Shown here: positions 35,327-46,581 of the stretch, piece after piece
Numbering within the stretch: position 1 is the stretch's first letter
Layout of the letters: every line of letters starts with the position of its first letter
Assembly: GCA_034421515.1 (NCBI GenBank)
Contig: DAOUKH010000024.1
Location: forward strand, 1-64,000
Reading direction: 5' to 3'
DNA from: DAOUKH01 sp034421515
GTDB lineage: Bacteria; Chloroflexota; Dehalococcoidia; SHYB01
Length of the DNA stretch: 64,000 bases
Notes under the pieces: model-generated
Told to the model about the DNA's origin: nothing
The model's input: only the letters and a program-made list of their open reading frames with translations
The model's database searches: none
Made by a program: the position numbers and the translations under genes

Positions 35327-35755
35327 TTATCCCGCCGCCCCGTGCTGGTCGGCGCGCGACACGATCCTCGTCTTGATGGGGAGCTTCGCCCCCGCCTTTC
35401 GCATCGCCTCGACGGCGACCTCTTCGCGCACGCCGGCAAGCTCGATCATCATCTTGCCTCGCCGGACCTTGGCGACCCAGTGATCGACCGCGCCCTTGCC
35501 GCCGCCCTGCCGCACTTCCAGCGGTTTCGAGGTGACGGGCTTGTCGGGGAAAATGCGGATGATGACGTCGCCGCCGCGCTTCACGTGGTGGGTGATGGCG
35601 CGGCGGGCCGCCTCGATCTGGCGCGCCGTGATCCAATGCGACTCCATCGCTTTCAGGCCGACGTCGCCGAACGCCAGCGTCGCGCCCGAATGCGCCGTGC
35701 CGCGCATCTTGCCGCGGTGCGCCTTGCGGTATTTAACTCGCTTCGGTTGCAGCAT
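35327..35755 (-). CDS. rplP: 50S ribosomal protein L16
   Basis: A 142-residue L16 beginning [19 protein letters not shown], with [20 protein letters not shown] near residue 49 and [20 protein letters not shown] near 84. Normal length. Its first 23 bases overlap the end of rpsC, where the S3 tail has been added. Confidence 0.96.
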   Translation of the reverse strand: MLQPKRVKYRKAHRGKMRGTAHSGATLAFGDVGLKAMESHWITARQIEAARRAITHHVKRGGDVIIRIFPDKPVTSKPLEVRQGGGKGAVDHWVAKVRRGKMMIELAGVREEVAVEAMRKAGAKLPIKTRIVSRADQHGAAG

Positions 35756-36605
35756 CGTTCTTCTCTTCGGCCTCTTCGGCGGCGCCGGCGGCCGGCTCCT
35801 CGGCGGCTTCCTCCGCGGGTGCGGTCTCCTCGGCAGGGGCCGCTTCTTCCGCGGGCGCGGCCTCCGCTACGGGCTCCGCTCCCTCCGCGGACGCCTCGGG
35901 TTCCGGCTCGGGTTCCTTCATCTCCAGCGCGCCCAGACCCTCGTCCTCAAGGTCGGGCTCCGGCTGGCGGACCTCGGGAAGGATCTCCCCGCGGTTGATC
36001 CAGACCTTCACGCCGATCCGCCCCATCGTGGTCGCCGCTTCGGCGATCCCGTAGTCGATATCGGCGCGGATGGTATGGAGCGGCACCTGCCCCTCCATCT
36101 CCTTGTCCTTGCGGGCGATCTCGGCGCCGCCGAGCCGTCCCCCGATGTTGATCTTGATGCCCTTGGCCCCCGCCTGCATGGTGCGACTCGCCGCCTGCTT
36201 GATCGCCCGGCGGTATGAGAGTCGCCGCTCGATCTGGTCGGCGACGTTCCTTGCGACGAGATAGGCGTCGAGCTCGGGCTGCCGCACCTCCACGATGTTG
36301 ATGCGGACGCGCTTGCCGCTCGACGTTTCGAGCTCCTTCCGGATCTCCTCGACGCGCTGCCCGCCTCGACCGATGACGATGCCGGGACGGGCGGTGTGGA
36401 TCGTCACGACGACCTCATGCGCGCCGCGCTCGATCTCGATGTGCGAGATACCCGCGTCGGGGTAGCGCTTCCAAATGTCCCTGCGGAAGCGGATGTCCTC
36501 GCCGAGCAGGTCGCGGAACTGGGCCGGCTTCGCGGCAAACCACTTCGCCTGCCAGTCCTTCACCGCGCCGAGGCGGAAGCCGATCGGGTGTACTTTCTGG
36601 CCCAC
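35733..36605 (-). CDS. rpsC: 30S ribosomal protein S3 with acidic C-terminal tail
   Basis: A 290-residue S3. The start [20 protein letters not shown], the KH domain ([20 protein letters not shown] near residue 48) and the C-terminal [20 protein letters not shown] near 190 are standard. A tail of about 75 residues rich in Glu, Pro and Ala follows ([19 protein letters not shown]). The tail's final codons overlap the rplP start by 23 bases. Confidence 0.94.
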   Translation of the reverse strand: MGQKVHPIGFRLGAVKDWQAKWFAAKPAQFRDLLGEDIRFRRDIWKRYPDAGISHIEIERGAHEVVVTIHTARPGIVIGRGGQRVEEIRKELETSSGKRVRINIVEVRQPELDAYLVARNVADQIERRLSYRRAIKQAASRTMQAGAKGIKINIGGRLGGAEIARKDKEMEGQVPLHTIRADIDYGIAEAATTMGRIGVKVWINRGEILPEVRQPEPDLEDEGLGALEMKEPEPEPEASAEGAEPVAEAAPAEEAAPAEETAPAEEAAEEPAAGAAEEAEEKNDAATEAS

Positions 36606-36608
36606 GCC

Positions 36609-36947
36609 TTAGGCCTCCTCGTCGTCCACGGTAACGGTGATATGGCTGGAGCGCTTGCGGACGGTCCCGGCGCGGCCCCGCGCCATGGGCTGGTACCGCC
36701 GCAGCTTCATCCCCTCGTTGGCGGTGATGTTGACCACGCGAAGGGATTCGGGATCCATCTGATAGTTGTTCTCGGCGTTGGCGGCGGCCGACTTGACGGC
36801 CTTGGCCACCTCGTGCGCCGCCGGAGTCGGCAGGAAGCGAAGGATCGTCAGCGCCTCCCCAACCGGGCGGCCGCGGACGGCGTCGACGACCCGCCCCAGC
36901 TTCTTGGGCGAGAACCGAATGTTCTTTGCGACCGCGCGGACTTCCAC
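36609..36947 (-). CDS. rplV: 50S ribosomal protein L22
   Basis: A 112-residue L22 with AVAKNIRFSPKKLGRVVDAV at the start, AAANAENNYQMDPESLRV near residue 51, and the exit-tunnel loop ANEGMKLRRYQPMARGRAG near 76. The start is GTG 36947, five bases after GGAG; the open frame continues upstream without L22 similarity. Confidence 0.96.
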   Translation of the reverse strand: MEVRAVAKNIRFSPKKLGRVVDAVRGRPVGEALTILRFLPTPAAHEVAKAVKSAAANAENNYQMDPESLRVVNITANEGMKLRRYQPMARGRAGTVRKRSSHITVTVDDEEA

Positions 36948-36966
36948 GATTACTCCGATGGCTCGT

Positions 36967-37257
36967 CTAGCGCACCGCCGACGTCCGTTCGCTGCGGCCC
37001 TTGCCGACGTGGCCGCGGAACGTCCGGGTCGGGGCGAACTCCCCGAGGCGGTGCCCAATCATGTTCTCGGTGATGAAGACGGGCACGTGCCGGCGTCCGT
37101 CGTGAACGGCAATGGTGAGCCCGACCATGTCGGGCATGATCATCGAGGCCCGCGACCACGTCTTGATCACGACCTTCTGCTGCGCCCGGGCCGCGGCCTC
37201 CACGCGCTTGGCGAGTTTGGGGTGTACGTACGGCCCCTTTTTCGTCGACCTCGACAC
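36967..37257 (-). CDS. rpsS: 30S ribosomal protein S19
   Basis: A 96-residue S19: [20 protein letters not shown], then [20 protein letters not shown] and the end [20 protein letters not shown]. Normal length; six bases after rplB. Confidence 0.97.
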   Translation of the reverse strand: MSRSTKKGPYVHPKLAKRVEAAARAQQKVVIKTWSRASMIMPDMVGLTIAVHDGRRHVPVFITENMIGHRLGEFAPTRTFRGHVGKGRSERTSAVR

Positions 37258-37263
37258 GTCGTC

Positions 37264-38100
37264 CTACTTCCTGCCCCGGCGTTTCACGATCATTGAGTTG
37301 CTGGGCTTCTTCTTGCTCCGTGTCCGGTAACCGAGGGTCGGCTTGCCCCACGGCGACTTCGGGCTCGGCATGCCGATGCCGGAGCGGCCTTCGCCGCCGC
37401 CGTGCGGGTGGTCGCGTGGGGTCATCGCGATGCCCCGGACGCGCGGACGGCGGCCCTTGTTGCGCATGCGCCCGGCCTTACCCATGTTCAGATTCTTGTG
37501 ATCGACGTTCCCCACCTGGCCGACGGTCGCCATACACTCGCCGAGGAAGCGCCGCGTCTCGCCCGAGGGCAGACGCACCAGCACGTAGTTCTCTTCCTTG
37601 GCGAGGAGTTGGGCAGAGGTCCCGGCCGACCGGACGATCTGCCCGCCCTTGCCCAGGTGCATCTCGATGTTGTGAATGCGCGTTCCCGTGGGGATCGACC
37701 GCATAGGAAGCGCGTTGCCCGGCTTGATCTCCGCGCCCTGGCCGGCCTGGACGGCGTCGCCGACCTTCAGCCCGACCGGCGCGAGCATGTAGCGCTTGTC
37801 GCCGTCGACGTAGACGACGAGCGCCAGGCGGGCCGAGCGGTTCGGGTCGTACTCGATGGCGGTCACCTTGCCGGGCACACCGCTCTTGTCCCGCTTGAAG
37901 TCGATGATCCGCAGCTTGCGCTTCGAGCCGCCGCCCCGGTGCCGAACGGTGATCTTGCCGCGTACGTTCCGGCCCGCGTGGTTCTTCCGCTTGGCCTTGA
38001 CCAGCGACTTCTCGGGCTTGCTCTTCGTGATTTCCTCGAAGGTCGAGCCCGACATGCCGCGGCGGCCGGGGGAGGTTGGCTTGTATTTTCTGACTGGCAT
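37264..38100 (-). CDS. rplB: 50S ribosomal protein L2
   Basis: A 278-residue L2. [19 protein letters not shown] near residue 40 and the peptidyl-transferase-proximal loop [20 protein letters not shown] near 225, with the conserved His, are intact. Normal length and no tail. Confidence 0.97.
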   Translation of the reverse strand: MPVRKYKPTSPGRRGMSGSTFEEITKSKPEKSLVKAKRKNHAGRNVRGKITVRHRGGGSKRKLRIIDFKRDKSGVPGKVTAIEYDPNRSARLALVVYVDGDKRYMLAPVGLKVGDAVQAGQGAEIKPGNALPMRSIPTGTRIHNIEMHLGKGGQIVRSAGTSAQLLAKEENYVLVRLPSGETRRFLGECMATVGQVGNVDHKNLNMGKAGRMRNKGRRPRVRGIAMTPRDHPHGGGEGRSGIGMPSPKSPWGKPTLGYRTRSKKKPSNSMIVKRRGRK

Positions 38101-38109
38101 GAGAAAGAT

Positions 38110-38394
38110 CTATCCGCCGGCAAAGAGCTCGATCCGCTCGCCTTTGGCCAGCGTCACCACCGCCTTGCGCCACGACCGCTTCGCCTTCATGCGCGGGCCG
38201 AACCGCTTTCGCTTGCCGTGTATCGACATCACGTTCACCTGAGCGACCTTGACGCCGAACGCGGCCTCGATCGCCTCCTTGACGCGGGCCTTGCTGGCGT
38301 CGGCGGCAACCTCGAACGTATAGCGTCCCTCCTCGGCGAGCACGGTGCTCTTCTCGGTAATGACCGGGCGGCGGACGACGTCGTGGAGACTCAT
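38110..38394 (-). CDS. rplW: 50S ribosomal protein L23
   Basis: A 94-residue L23 at the exit-tunnel rim, where trigger factor and SRP dock. VVRRPVITEKSTVLAEEGRY near residue 6 and VKVAQVNVMSIHGKRKRFGP near 48 are typical. The start overlaps the rplD stop by four bases. Confidence 0.96.
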   Translation of the reverse strand: MSLHDVVRRPVITEKSTVLAEEGRYTFEVAADASKARVKEAIEAAFGVKVAQVNVMSIHGKRKRFGPRMKAKRSWRKAVVTLAKGERIELFAGG

Positions 38395-39416
38395 GAGGCC
38401 GCTCCGTCTTCGCCGTCGGAAGGCTTGTCATCGGCCTTCTTCTTGGCGGTCCTCGCCCGCGCCGAGCGGGAACGGGTCCGAGCCGCGGGGGCGCGGCGCC
38501 GGCGTGGAGACGGCGCCTCTTCCTCGTCGACATCTTCCTTCGCCGCGACTTCAGGCGCGGCGGCGGGAGTGGACTCCGGCTCCGCCTCGGCCTCATCCTT
38601 TGCCGCTTTCGCCGCGGGAGCACGACGGCGGCGGCGCGGGCGCTTCGGCGCCTCCTCGGGCTCAGCCTCCGTCGCGGGTTCTGGTTCGGGCTCGGGTTCC
38701 GGTTCGATCTCGACCGGCTCCTCGATGGCCTCCGGAATCTCTTCTTCCTCGACGGCCATGCCGGGGACGCGTTTGCGGTCGATCTTGCGCCGCGCCCAGA
38801 TGCGTTCGGCGGCGCGTACCGCTTCGACGGTCATCACGAGGAACTGATATTTGAGCAAATCGCCTACGTTGAGTTGGGCCGCGGGGAGGGCTTTTACGCG
38901 GTCGAGGTTCTGCGAGCCGCGCATCAGCCCCATGTCGGGGCTCTCGGTGACGACGAGCACGCCGCTGCCGCCGATGTCGAGCGCATCAAAGAACGAGACG
39001 ACTTCCTTCGTCTTCCCTTCGAGCTTGATCTCCTTGACCACCGACAGCTCCGAACCCCGCTGCTTGTCGGAAAGGAGGCACCGGATCGCCAGGCGTCGCA
39101 TCTTCTTCGGCATTGCCTTGGTGAAGCTGCGCGGGCTGGGGCCGAAGATCACGCCGCCGTGCCGCCATAGCGGCGACATGCGCGTGCCCACCCGGGCGCG
39201 GCCGGTGTGCTTCTGGCGCCACGGCTTGCGGGTCGACCCGCTCACCTCGCCGCGCGTCTTGCTGCTCGCCGTACCCTGCCGCTCGTTGGCGCGCTGCCGC
39301 ACCAGGGCCTGGTAGACCACCGCTTCGTTCATCTCGATGCCGAACACGGCCTCGCTGAGGCCGAGGTTGGCAACCTGGCGGCCGCGGACGTCTTTGACGG
39401 GAACGCTGATCGCCAT
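38391..39416 (-). CDS. rplD: 50S ribosomal protein L4 with mixed-charge C-terminal tail
   Basis: A 341-residue L4. The core has [20 protein letters not shown] near residue 31, [20 protein letters not shown] near 57 (the tunnel loop) and [21 protein letters not shown]4 usually ends near residue 205-215. Here about 125 more residues follow: first acidic ([20 protein letters not shown]), then basic blocks such as [16 protein letters not shown] and a second one near residue 300. It overlaps rplW by four bases. Confidence 0.93.
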   Translation of the reverse strand: MAISVPVKDVRGRQVANLGLSEAVFGIEMNEAVVYQALVRQRANERQGTASSKTRGEVSGSTRKPWRQKHTGRARVGTRMSPLWRHGGVIFGPSPRSFTKAMPKKMRRLAIRCLLSDKQRGSELSVVKEIKLEGKTKEVVSFFDALDIGGSGVLVVTESPDMGLMRGSQNLDRVKALPAAQLNVGDLLKYQFLVMTVEAVRAAERIWARRKIDRKRVPGMAVEEEEIPEAIEEPVEIEPEPEPEPEPATEAEPEEAPKRPRRRRRAPAAKAAKDEAEAEPESTPAAAPEVAAKEDVDEEEAPSPRRRRAPAARTRSRSARARTAKKKADDKPSDGEDGAAS

Positions 39417-39418
39417 CG

Positions 39419-40051
39419 CTACGACTTCTTCCGTGCCTTCACCGCTTGCCGCACCATCACCAGACCGGTGCTGATGCCGGGAACGGCCCCGCGCACCATG
39501 ATCAGATTGCGCTCAGGCTCGACTTTCATCACGCGCAGGTTTTGCGTCGTCACACGTTCGTCGCCCATGTGGCCCGCCATGCGCAGGCCCTTGAAGATGC
39601 GGCCCGGAGTGGTCCCCGCCCCGACCGAGCCGGGGGCGCGGTGCCGGTCCGACTGGCCGTGCGTCTTGGGGCCGCCGGCGAAGTGGTAGCGCTTGACGCC
39701 GCCGGCGAAGCCCATCCCGCGCGACCGGCCCACGACGTCCACCTTCGAGCCTTCCTCGAAGATGCTCACGTCGAAGGTTTGCCCGACTTCGTACTGCGCC
39801 GCGTCGTCGACGCGCACCTCGCGGAGCACGGCGAACTCACCGGTGCCCTTTAGGTGCCCCTGCGCCGGCTTGTTGTGGCGCTTCTTGTGACCGAAGCCGA
39901 GCTGGACGGCCTCGTACCCGTCGTTTTGAAGGGTCTTGACCTGCGTCACCGTGCAGGGGCCCGCCTCGATGGCGGTGACCGGCGTCACCGAGCCGTCCTC
40001 TTCCGAGAAGAGCTGGGTCATGCCGATTTTGCGTCCGATGATCGCGTCCAT
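39419..40051 (-). CDS. rplC: 50S ribosomal protein L3
   Basis: A 210-residue L3: [20 protein letters not shown] at the start, [20 protein letters not shown] near residue 104, and [20 protein letters not shown] near 143 with the usual methylated-Gln region replaced by the Gly-Thr-rich variant. Length is normal. Confidence 0.96.
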   Translation of the reverse strand: MDAIIGRKIGMTQLFSEEDGSVTPVTAIEAGPCTVTQVKTLQNDGYEAVQLGFGHKKRHNKPAQGHLKGTGEFAVLREVRVDDAAQYEVGQTFDVSIFEEGSKVDVVGRSRGMGFAGGVKRYHFAGGPKTHGQSDRHRAPGSVGAGTTPGRIFKGLRMAGHMGDERVTTQNLRVMKVEPERNLIMVRGAVPGISTGLVMVRQAVKARKKS

Positions 40052-40065
40052 GGTGGCGGGCCCGG

Positions 40066-40386
40066 TTACAGCTTGATCTCGATGTCCACGCCGGCGGGCA
40101 GGTTGAGCCGCGTCAGCGCGTCGATGGTCTTGGAGGTGGGCTCGAGCACGTCGATGAGGCGCTTGTGGGTGCGCATCTCGAACTGCTCTCGTGAGTCCTT
40201 ATCGATGTGCGGCGAGCGGATCACGGTGAACCGCTTGATGTGCGTGGGCAGCGGTACCGGGCCCGCGACGGCCGCGCCGGTCCGCTCCGCGGCCTCCACG
40301 ATCTGGGTCGCCGACTGGTCGAGTATCCGGTGATCAAACGCCTTGAGCTTGATCCGGATGCGTATGCGTTGCCGCGTTGTCGTCAT
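40066..40386 (-). CDS. rpsJ: 30S ribosomal protein S10
   Basis: A 106-residue S10 with [20 protein letters not shown] near residue 8, [20 protein letters not shown] near 32 and [20 protein letters not shown]. It follows fusA directly, 41 bases downstream; tuf, which often lies between them, is absent. Confidence 0.97.
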   Translation of the reverse strand: MTTTRQRIRIRIKLKAFDHRILDQSATQIVEAAERTGAAVAGPVPLPTHIKRFTVIRSPHIDKDSREQFEMRTHKRLIDVLEPTSKTIDALTRLNLPAGVDIEIKL

Positions 40387-40427
40387 CGTGTTTCGCTATC
40401 CGTTCCTGTCATGCTCAAGGCCGGCGG

Positions 40428-42509
<2,082 letters not shown>

Positions 42510-42590
42510 GGCGTCAGTCTTTGCGAGTTCGTCGGTTCTGTCCTGGGGTTCAATTCGTGCCTTACAAAAAGAATCGCCGCTAGGGGTTTC

Positions 42591-43058
42591 CTACCAGCGA
42601 TAGTGGACGAAGGCGCGGTTTGCCTCCGCCATCCTAAACAAGTCTTCCCTACGTTTCACCGCCGCGCCCTGGCCGCGGGAGGCATCCAGGAGCTCGGCCG
42701 CGAGACGCTCGCGCATGGGGCGGCCTGCACGGCTCCGCGCCGCACCTACGATCCAGCGCATGGCCAGAGCCGGTCGCACCTCCGGCCGAATCTCCACGGG
42801 CACCTGGTAGGTCGCGCCGCCCACGCGCCTCGGCTTCACCTGGAGCACCGGCGTGACGTTTTTCATCGCCTGGTCCCAGATCTCAAGGCCCTGGCGGCCC
42901 GACTCCTTCTCAATGATGTCGAATGCGCCGTAGACGATCTTCTCAGCCACGGATTTCTTTCCGTTGAGCATGATCTTGTGAATGAAGCGCGACAGGTCTT
43001 CCCGATGGTATTTCCAATCGGGCCGGACCTCTCTGCGTTCCGCTTTTCTACGCCGCAC
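42591..43058 (-). CDS. rpsG: 30S ribosomal protein S7
   Basis: A 155-residue S7, which nucleates the 30S head. [16 protein letters not shown] at the start, [20 protein letters not shown] near residue 25 and [20 protein letters not shown] near 74 are standard. The start is GTG 43058, six bases after AGGTGA. The open frame upstream shows no S7 similarity. Confidence 0.96.
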   Translation of the reverse strand: MRRRKAERREVRPDWKYHREDLSRFIHKIMLNGKKSVAEKIVYGAFDIIEKESGRQGLEIWDQAMKNVTPVLQVKPRRVGGATYQVPVEIRPEVRPALAMRWIVGAARSRAGRPMRERLAAELLDASRGQGAAVKRREDLFRMAEANRAFVHYRW

Positions 43059-43155
43059 AGTGTCACCTAACTTCCACGAATTGGGGGAGGAATATACGCT
43101 CCGGGCTCGTTCCGCGTGCGGCGCGGTGCGAGTCCGGCCCCGGCAATGACCGACG

Positions 43156-43587
43156 CTAGGCGCCTCCGCCGGGGCCTTTGCCCCTCTTCGAGCCGTATTT
43201 GCTGCGCGCCTGCTTGCGGTCGGAGACTCCCGCCGCGTCAAGCGTGCCGCGAATGATGTGATAGCGCACGCCGGGGAGATCGGGAACGCGCCCGCCTCGG
43301 ATGAGCACCACGGAGTGCTCCTGGAGGTTGTGTCCCTCGCCCGGAATGTACGCCGTTACTTCCATGCCATTGGTCAGGCGGACGCGCGCCACCTTGCGCA
43401 AAGCCGAGTTCGGCTTCTTCGGCGTCACCGTCCGAACCTGCGTGCAGACCCCGCGCTTCTGGGGCGAACCGCTATCGCGCTTCTGCGCCTTCTTCAGTGC
43501 GTTGTACCGATAACGCAGGGCAGGGGCCTTCGTCCGCTTCAGCGGAGCGCGGCGTCCCTTGCGTATCAATTGGTTAATTGTCGGCAC
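43156..43587 (-). CDS. rpsL: 30S ribosomal protein S12
   Basis: A 143-residue S12, first gene of the ribosomal block. [20 protein letters not shown] near residue 40, [20 protein letters not shown] and [12 protein letters not shown] are intact. A stretch of about 17 residues ([16 protein letters not shown]) lies before the SPQKRGV motif; E. coli lacks this but a similar insert occurs in several other phyla. The promoter is about 65 bases upstream. Confidence 0.96.
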   Translation of the reverse strand: MPTINQLIRKGRRAPLKRTKAPALRYRYNALKKAQKRDSGSPQKRGVCTQVRTVTPKKPNSALRKVARVRLTNGMEVTAYIPGEGHNLQEHSVVLIRGGRVPDLPGVRYHIIRGTLDAAGVSDRKQARSKYGSKRGKGPGGGA

Positions 43588-43650
43588 GGGTCTCGTACTC
43601 TGTTCGTGCGTTCGCTACTTCCGAAGGCGCGCGCCCTCGGCCAATCATGC

Positions 43651-43679
43651 AGTCTATCGGAAAGGCCCCAGAGTGTCAA
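43651..43679 (-). promoter_or_regulatory. Main promoter of the ribosomal operon
   Basis: On the minus strand a perfect TTGACA (43679-43674), a 17-base spacer and TAGACT (43656-43651). It is the strongest promoter in the window and points at rpsL. A second TTGACA (43716-43711) lies 37 bases upstream but without a matching -10 box. Confidence 0.75.
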
Positions 43680-43744
43680 CGCCGACGCCTTCTGGCGCAA
43701 TACCCGCTTATGTCAACGACGGCGGTGACGCGCGCAGGCCGTCG

Positions 43745-44494
43745 TTAGCCCACGTACCACTCGCGGCGCGGCCAGAGCCGCTCCCGCCACACCAATACCT
43801 TGAGCAAGGCGATGATCGCCGCGCCAGCGACGAACCCCCCGATATGCGCCCAGTAGGCGACGCCCGACGTCACCGAGGGGTCCAGCGCCAGGAAGCCGTT
43901 GAAGAACTGGAGCACGATCCAGAACCCAATCAGGTACAGCGCCGGTATCGTCATCGGGAAGAAGAAGACGACCGCCACGATGGTCCGGATGCGGTTGTAG
44001 GGGTAGAGCAGCAGATAGGCGCCCATGACCCCGGCGATCGCCCCGCTCGCTCCGACGGTCGGCGTAATGGACTCCATGTCCGTCGCGATCTGCGCCCAGC
44101 TCGCGGCCACCCCCGTCGCCAGGTAGAACACGAGGTAGCGCGCGTGGCCCAGGCGCGCCTCGACGTTGTCCCCAAACACCCAGAGGAAGATCATGTTCCC
44201 CGCGAAGTGCAGCACCCCGCCGTGAACGAACATCGACGTCAGCAGCGTGACGTAGTTCGACACCGGCGTCTCCACGTCGACGACGCCCCCGCCCAGGACC
44301 CGCAGGCCGGTCTGGTTGTAGGTCGAGTCGGTGAGCTCGAGGGGGATCACGCCCCAGCGGCGGAAGAACTGGGCCTCCTCGATATTGTTGAGGCCAAGCT
44401 CGAAGAAGAAGACGATCGCCGAGATGGCGATCAGGGCGATGTTGACGTAGGGCCGGGGGTTGCCTCGCGCGCTCTGGTCCGCTATCGGGAACAT
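43745..44494 (-). CDS. Rhomboid family intramembrane serine protease
   Basis: A 249-residue membrane protease that cleaves within membrane helices. MFVHGGVLHFAGNMIFLWVF near residue 87 is the conserved HxxxN region, TVGASGAIAGVMGAYLLL near 145 carries the catalytic Ser, and YWAHIGGFVAGA near 220 carries the catalytic His. At least six hydrophobic helices are seen. It lies 25 bases after an acyl-CoA dehydrogenase gene on the same strand; a functional link is not obvious. Confidence 0.9.
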   Translation of the reverse strand: MFPIADQSARGNPRPYVNIALIAISAIVFFFELGLNNIEEAQFFRRWGVIPLELTDSTYNQTGLRVLGGGVVDVETPVSNYVTLLTSMFVHGGVLHFAGNMIFLWVFGDNVEARLGHARYLVFYLATGVAASWAQIATDMESITPTVGASGAIAGVMGAYLLLYPYNRIRTIVAVVFFFPMTIPALYLIGFWIVLQFFNGFLALDPSVTSGVAYWAHIGGFVAGAAIIALLKVLVWRERLWPRREWYVG

Positions 44495-44519
44495 GCGGCT
44501 GGACCCGGCCCCGCCGCCG

Positions 44520-45695
44520 CTAGCCTCGGGGCAGTCCCAGCCCGCGCATCGCGATCGTGTTGCGCTGGATCTCCGACGTCCCCGCGCCGATCGTGATCGC
44601 CCGCTGGCCGCGGTAGAGCTTCTGCACCTTGCCTCGCAGCACGTTCAAGTTGCTGTCGTGCGTCGGCTGGCTCCACAGACCCAGCAGCTCCATGCCAAGC
44701 TGCGTGAGCCGCTGCGTCGTCTCCGCGCCGAAGATCCGTCCCATCGAGGACTCATACGACGGCACCTGCCCCGACGCCTGGAGCCACCCCGTTCGGTAGG
44801 CGAGCAGTCGGCCGATGTGCAGTTGGATCGTCATGTCGGCGACCTTGTGCCGCAGACCGGGGTTCTGCTCGAAGGGTCTGTAGCCGTCGACACCCTCCCG
44901 GGCAAACGCGAGCAGTTCCTCCATCAGCTGGAGCGCGGGCACCGACGCCCGCAGCCCCGACCGCTCGAAGTTCAACGTCGTCGCGCCGACGTACCAGCCC
45001 CGGTTCTCCTCGCCGACCAGCGTGTCGCGGGGCAGCTCGACGTTGTCGAAGAAGAACTCGTTGAAGTGGTGCACGTCGGCCATGTTGATGATGGGGCGGC
45101 GGCTCACCCCGGGCAGCGACAGGTCAAGCAGGAAGTAGCTGATCCCCTTGTGCTTCGGCGCGTCCTGGTCCGTGCGCGCCAGCAGGATGCCGTACTGCGC
45201 GTGGTGTCCCTGCGTCGTCCACGTCTTCTGGCCGTTGAGCAGGTAGTAGTCGCCCTTCGGTTCGGCCTTCGTCTGCAGCGAGGGCAGGTCCGACCCCGCG
45301 TTCGGCTCGCTGAAGAGCTGGCACCAGATCACCTCGCCGCTGGCAATGCCGGGCAGGTAGCGCTGCTTCTGCTCCTCGGTGCCGTGCACCATGATCGACG
45401 GCCCCGCGAGGTTCACCCCCGCGTTCACCATCGAGAGCGGCGCCTTATGCTTCGCCAGCTCCTCGTTGAAGATCATCTGCTGGATGATGCTCCAGCCCTT
45501 GCCGCCGTACTCGACCGGCCACGACGGCGTCAGCCAGCCCTTCGAACCCAGCTTGCGGGCGAACTCCTTCTCGAAATCGTCACGGCCGCCCTCAGCCTCC
45601 GCCTGCTGCCCCCAGTCGGGCGGCAACTCCTGGCGGATGAACTCGATCACCTCGCTGCGAAATGCTTCGTCTTCCTCTGTCCAGCCAAAGTCCAC
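44520..45695 (-). CDS. Acyl-CoA dehydrogenase family protein (copy 2)
   Basis: A 391-residue FAD-dependent acyl-CoA dehydrogenase. FSEPNAGSDLPSL near residue 133, NGQKTWTTQGHHAQ near 156, FNEFFFDNVELPRD near 210 and the GTSEIQRNTIAMRGLGLPR end are all typical. The likely start is GTG 45695. It is divergent from the DUF429 gene. Substrate cannot be inferred. Confidence 0.92.
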   Translation of the reverse strand: MDFGWTEEDEAFRSEVIEFIRQELPPDWGQQAEAEGGRDDFEKEFARKLGSKGWLTPSWPVEYGGKGWSIIQQMIFNEELAKHKAPLSMVNAGVNLAGPSIMVHGTEEQKQRYLPGIASGEVIWCQLFSEPNAGSDLPSLQTKAEPKGDYYLLNGQKTWTTQGHHAQYGILLARTDQDAPKHKGISYFLLDLSLPGVSRRPIINMADVHHFNEFFFDNVELPRDTLVGEENRGWYVGATTLNFERSGLRASVPALQLMEELLAFAREGVDGYRPFEQNPGLRHKVADMTIQLHIGRLLAYRTGWLQASGQVPSYESSMGRIFGAETTQRLTQLGMELLGLWSQPTHDSNLNVLRGKVQKLYRGQRAITIGAGTSEIQRNTIAMRGLGLPRG

Positions 45696-45746
45696 GGGGT
45701 CTGCCCTCGAAGGCCGGGCGCGCTAGGCGCGCCGGCACTGCTGATG

Positions 45747-45774
45747 TTGTCTGTCGCGGCGCCGACAGTATAGG
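45747..45774 (+). promoter_or_regulatory. Possible promoter of the DUF429 gene
   Basis: TTGTCT (45747-45752), a 16-base spacer and TATAGG (45769-45774), 42 bases before the ATG. Moderate match to sigma70 consensus. Confidence 0.4.
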
Positions 45775-45816
45775 CTGGCCCCGATTTCGGAGCAATCGAA
45801 CCAGAGGAGGCCCCGC

Positions 45817-46569
45817 ATGGCCTGGATCGCCGGCGTCGACGGCTGCAAAGGCGGCTGGGTCGCGGTGTACGAGGAAACGGATTCGGGGAAGCTCGACTGC
45901 CGCGTTGGGAAGTGGTTCAAGGAAATGATAGCCAGTCACGCCCCACTCGCCACCGTGGCCGTCGACATGCCGATTGGTCTATGCGACGGCAAGGACGGCC
46001 GCATCTGCGACAAGGCCGCACGGAGGTTTCTCGGTAAGCGTAGTCGGAGCATCTTTCCAGCACCCGCCGCTGGGCTCTTGCGTGAGATGGAACCGGAGCA
46101 ACTTGGAAAGCCGCAGTTCTACAACAGCGCCAACAAGTTGAACAGACAGTTCACAAGTAGTGTCAACAAGGAGGACGGCAAAGGCTTGACCCAGCAGTCC
46201 TGGGGTCTCGTTCCCAAGATCGCAGAAGTGGCCCGCTATCTCGAAACCAATCTTGAGCTACGGAGCCGAGTCCATGAGGCCCACCCTGAGGTTTCCTTCA
46301 CCGCCCTGAACGCCAAGGCACCGCTGGCCCATGCCAAGACCGCGTTGGCCGGCCTCGTCGCACGGCGGTCGTTGCTCATGGGCATCTTTGGTTATCGCTT
46401 CGAAGCGCTGGAAGCCAGAGCGTCGGAATTCGACCCTGAGGAGCGCGCCTCACCGGACGACTTCTACGACGCGCTAGCGTGCCTATGGACGGCGCGGCGC
46501 ATACATGAGGGCAGCGCCCGAACATTGCCGGAAGACCCTCCCGGCCCGGGCGGCTATATCTTCTACTAG
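45817..46569 (+). CDS. DUF429 domain protein (predicted RNase H-like)
   Basis: A 250-residue protein. The N-terminal WIAGVDGCKGGWVAVY and the later VAVDMPIGLCDG segment are the signature of DUF429, for which an RNase H-like fold has been predicted; Asp8 and the Asp in VDMPIG would be acidic site residues. EAHPEVSFTALN near residue 150 is the third conserved block. Its role is unknown. Codon use is less GC-rich than the flanking genes, and it is isolated between two minus-strand genes, which suggests separate acquisition. Confidence 0.85.
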   Translation: MAWIAGVDGCKGGWVAVYEETDSGKLDCRVGKWFKEMIASHAPLATVAVDMPIGLCDGKDGRICDKAARRFLGKRSRSIFPAPAAGLLREMEPEQLGKPQFYNSANKLNRQFTSSVNKEDGKGLTQQSWGLVPKIAEVARYLETNLELRSRVHEAHPEVSFTALNAKAPLAHAKTALAGLVARRSLLMGIFGYRFEALEARASEFDPEERASPDDFYDALACLWTARRIHEGSARTLPEDPPGPGGYIFY

Positions 46570-46581
46570 CGCCCTTCGAGG

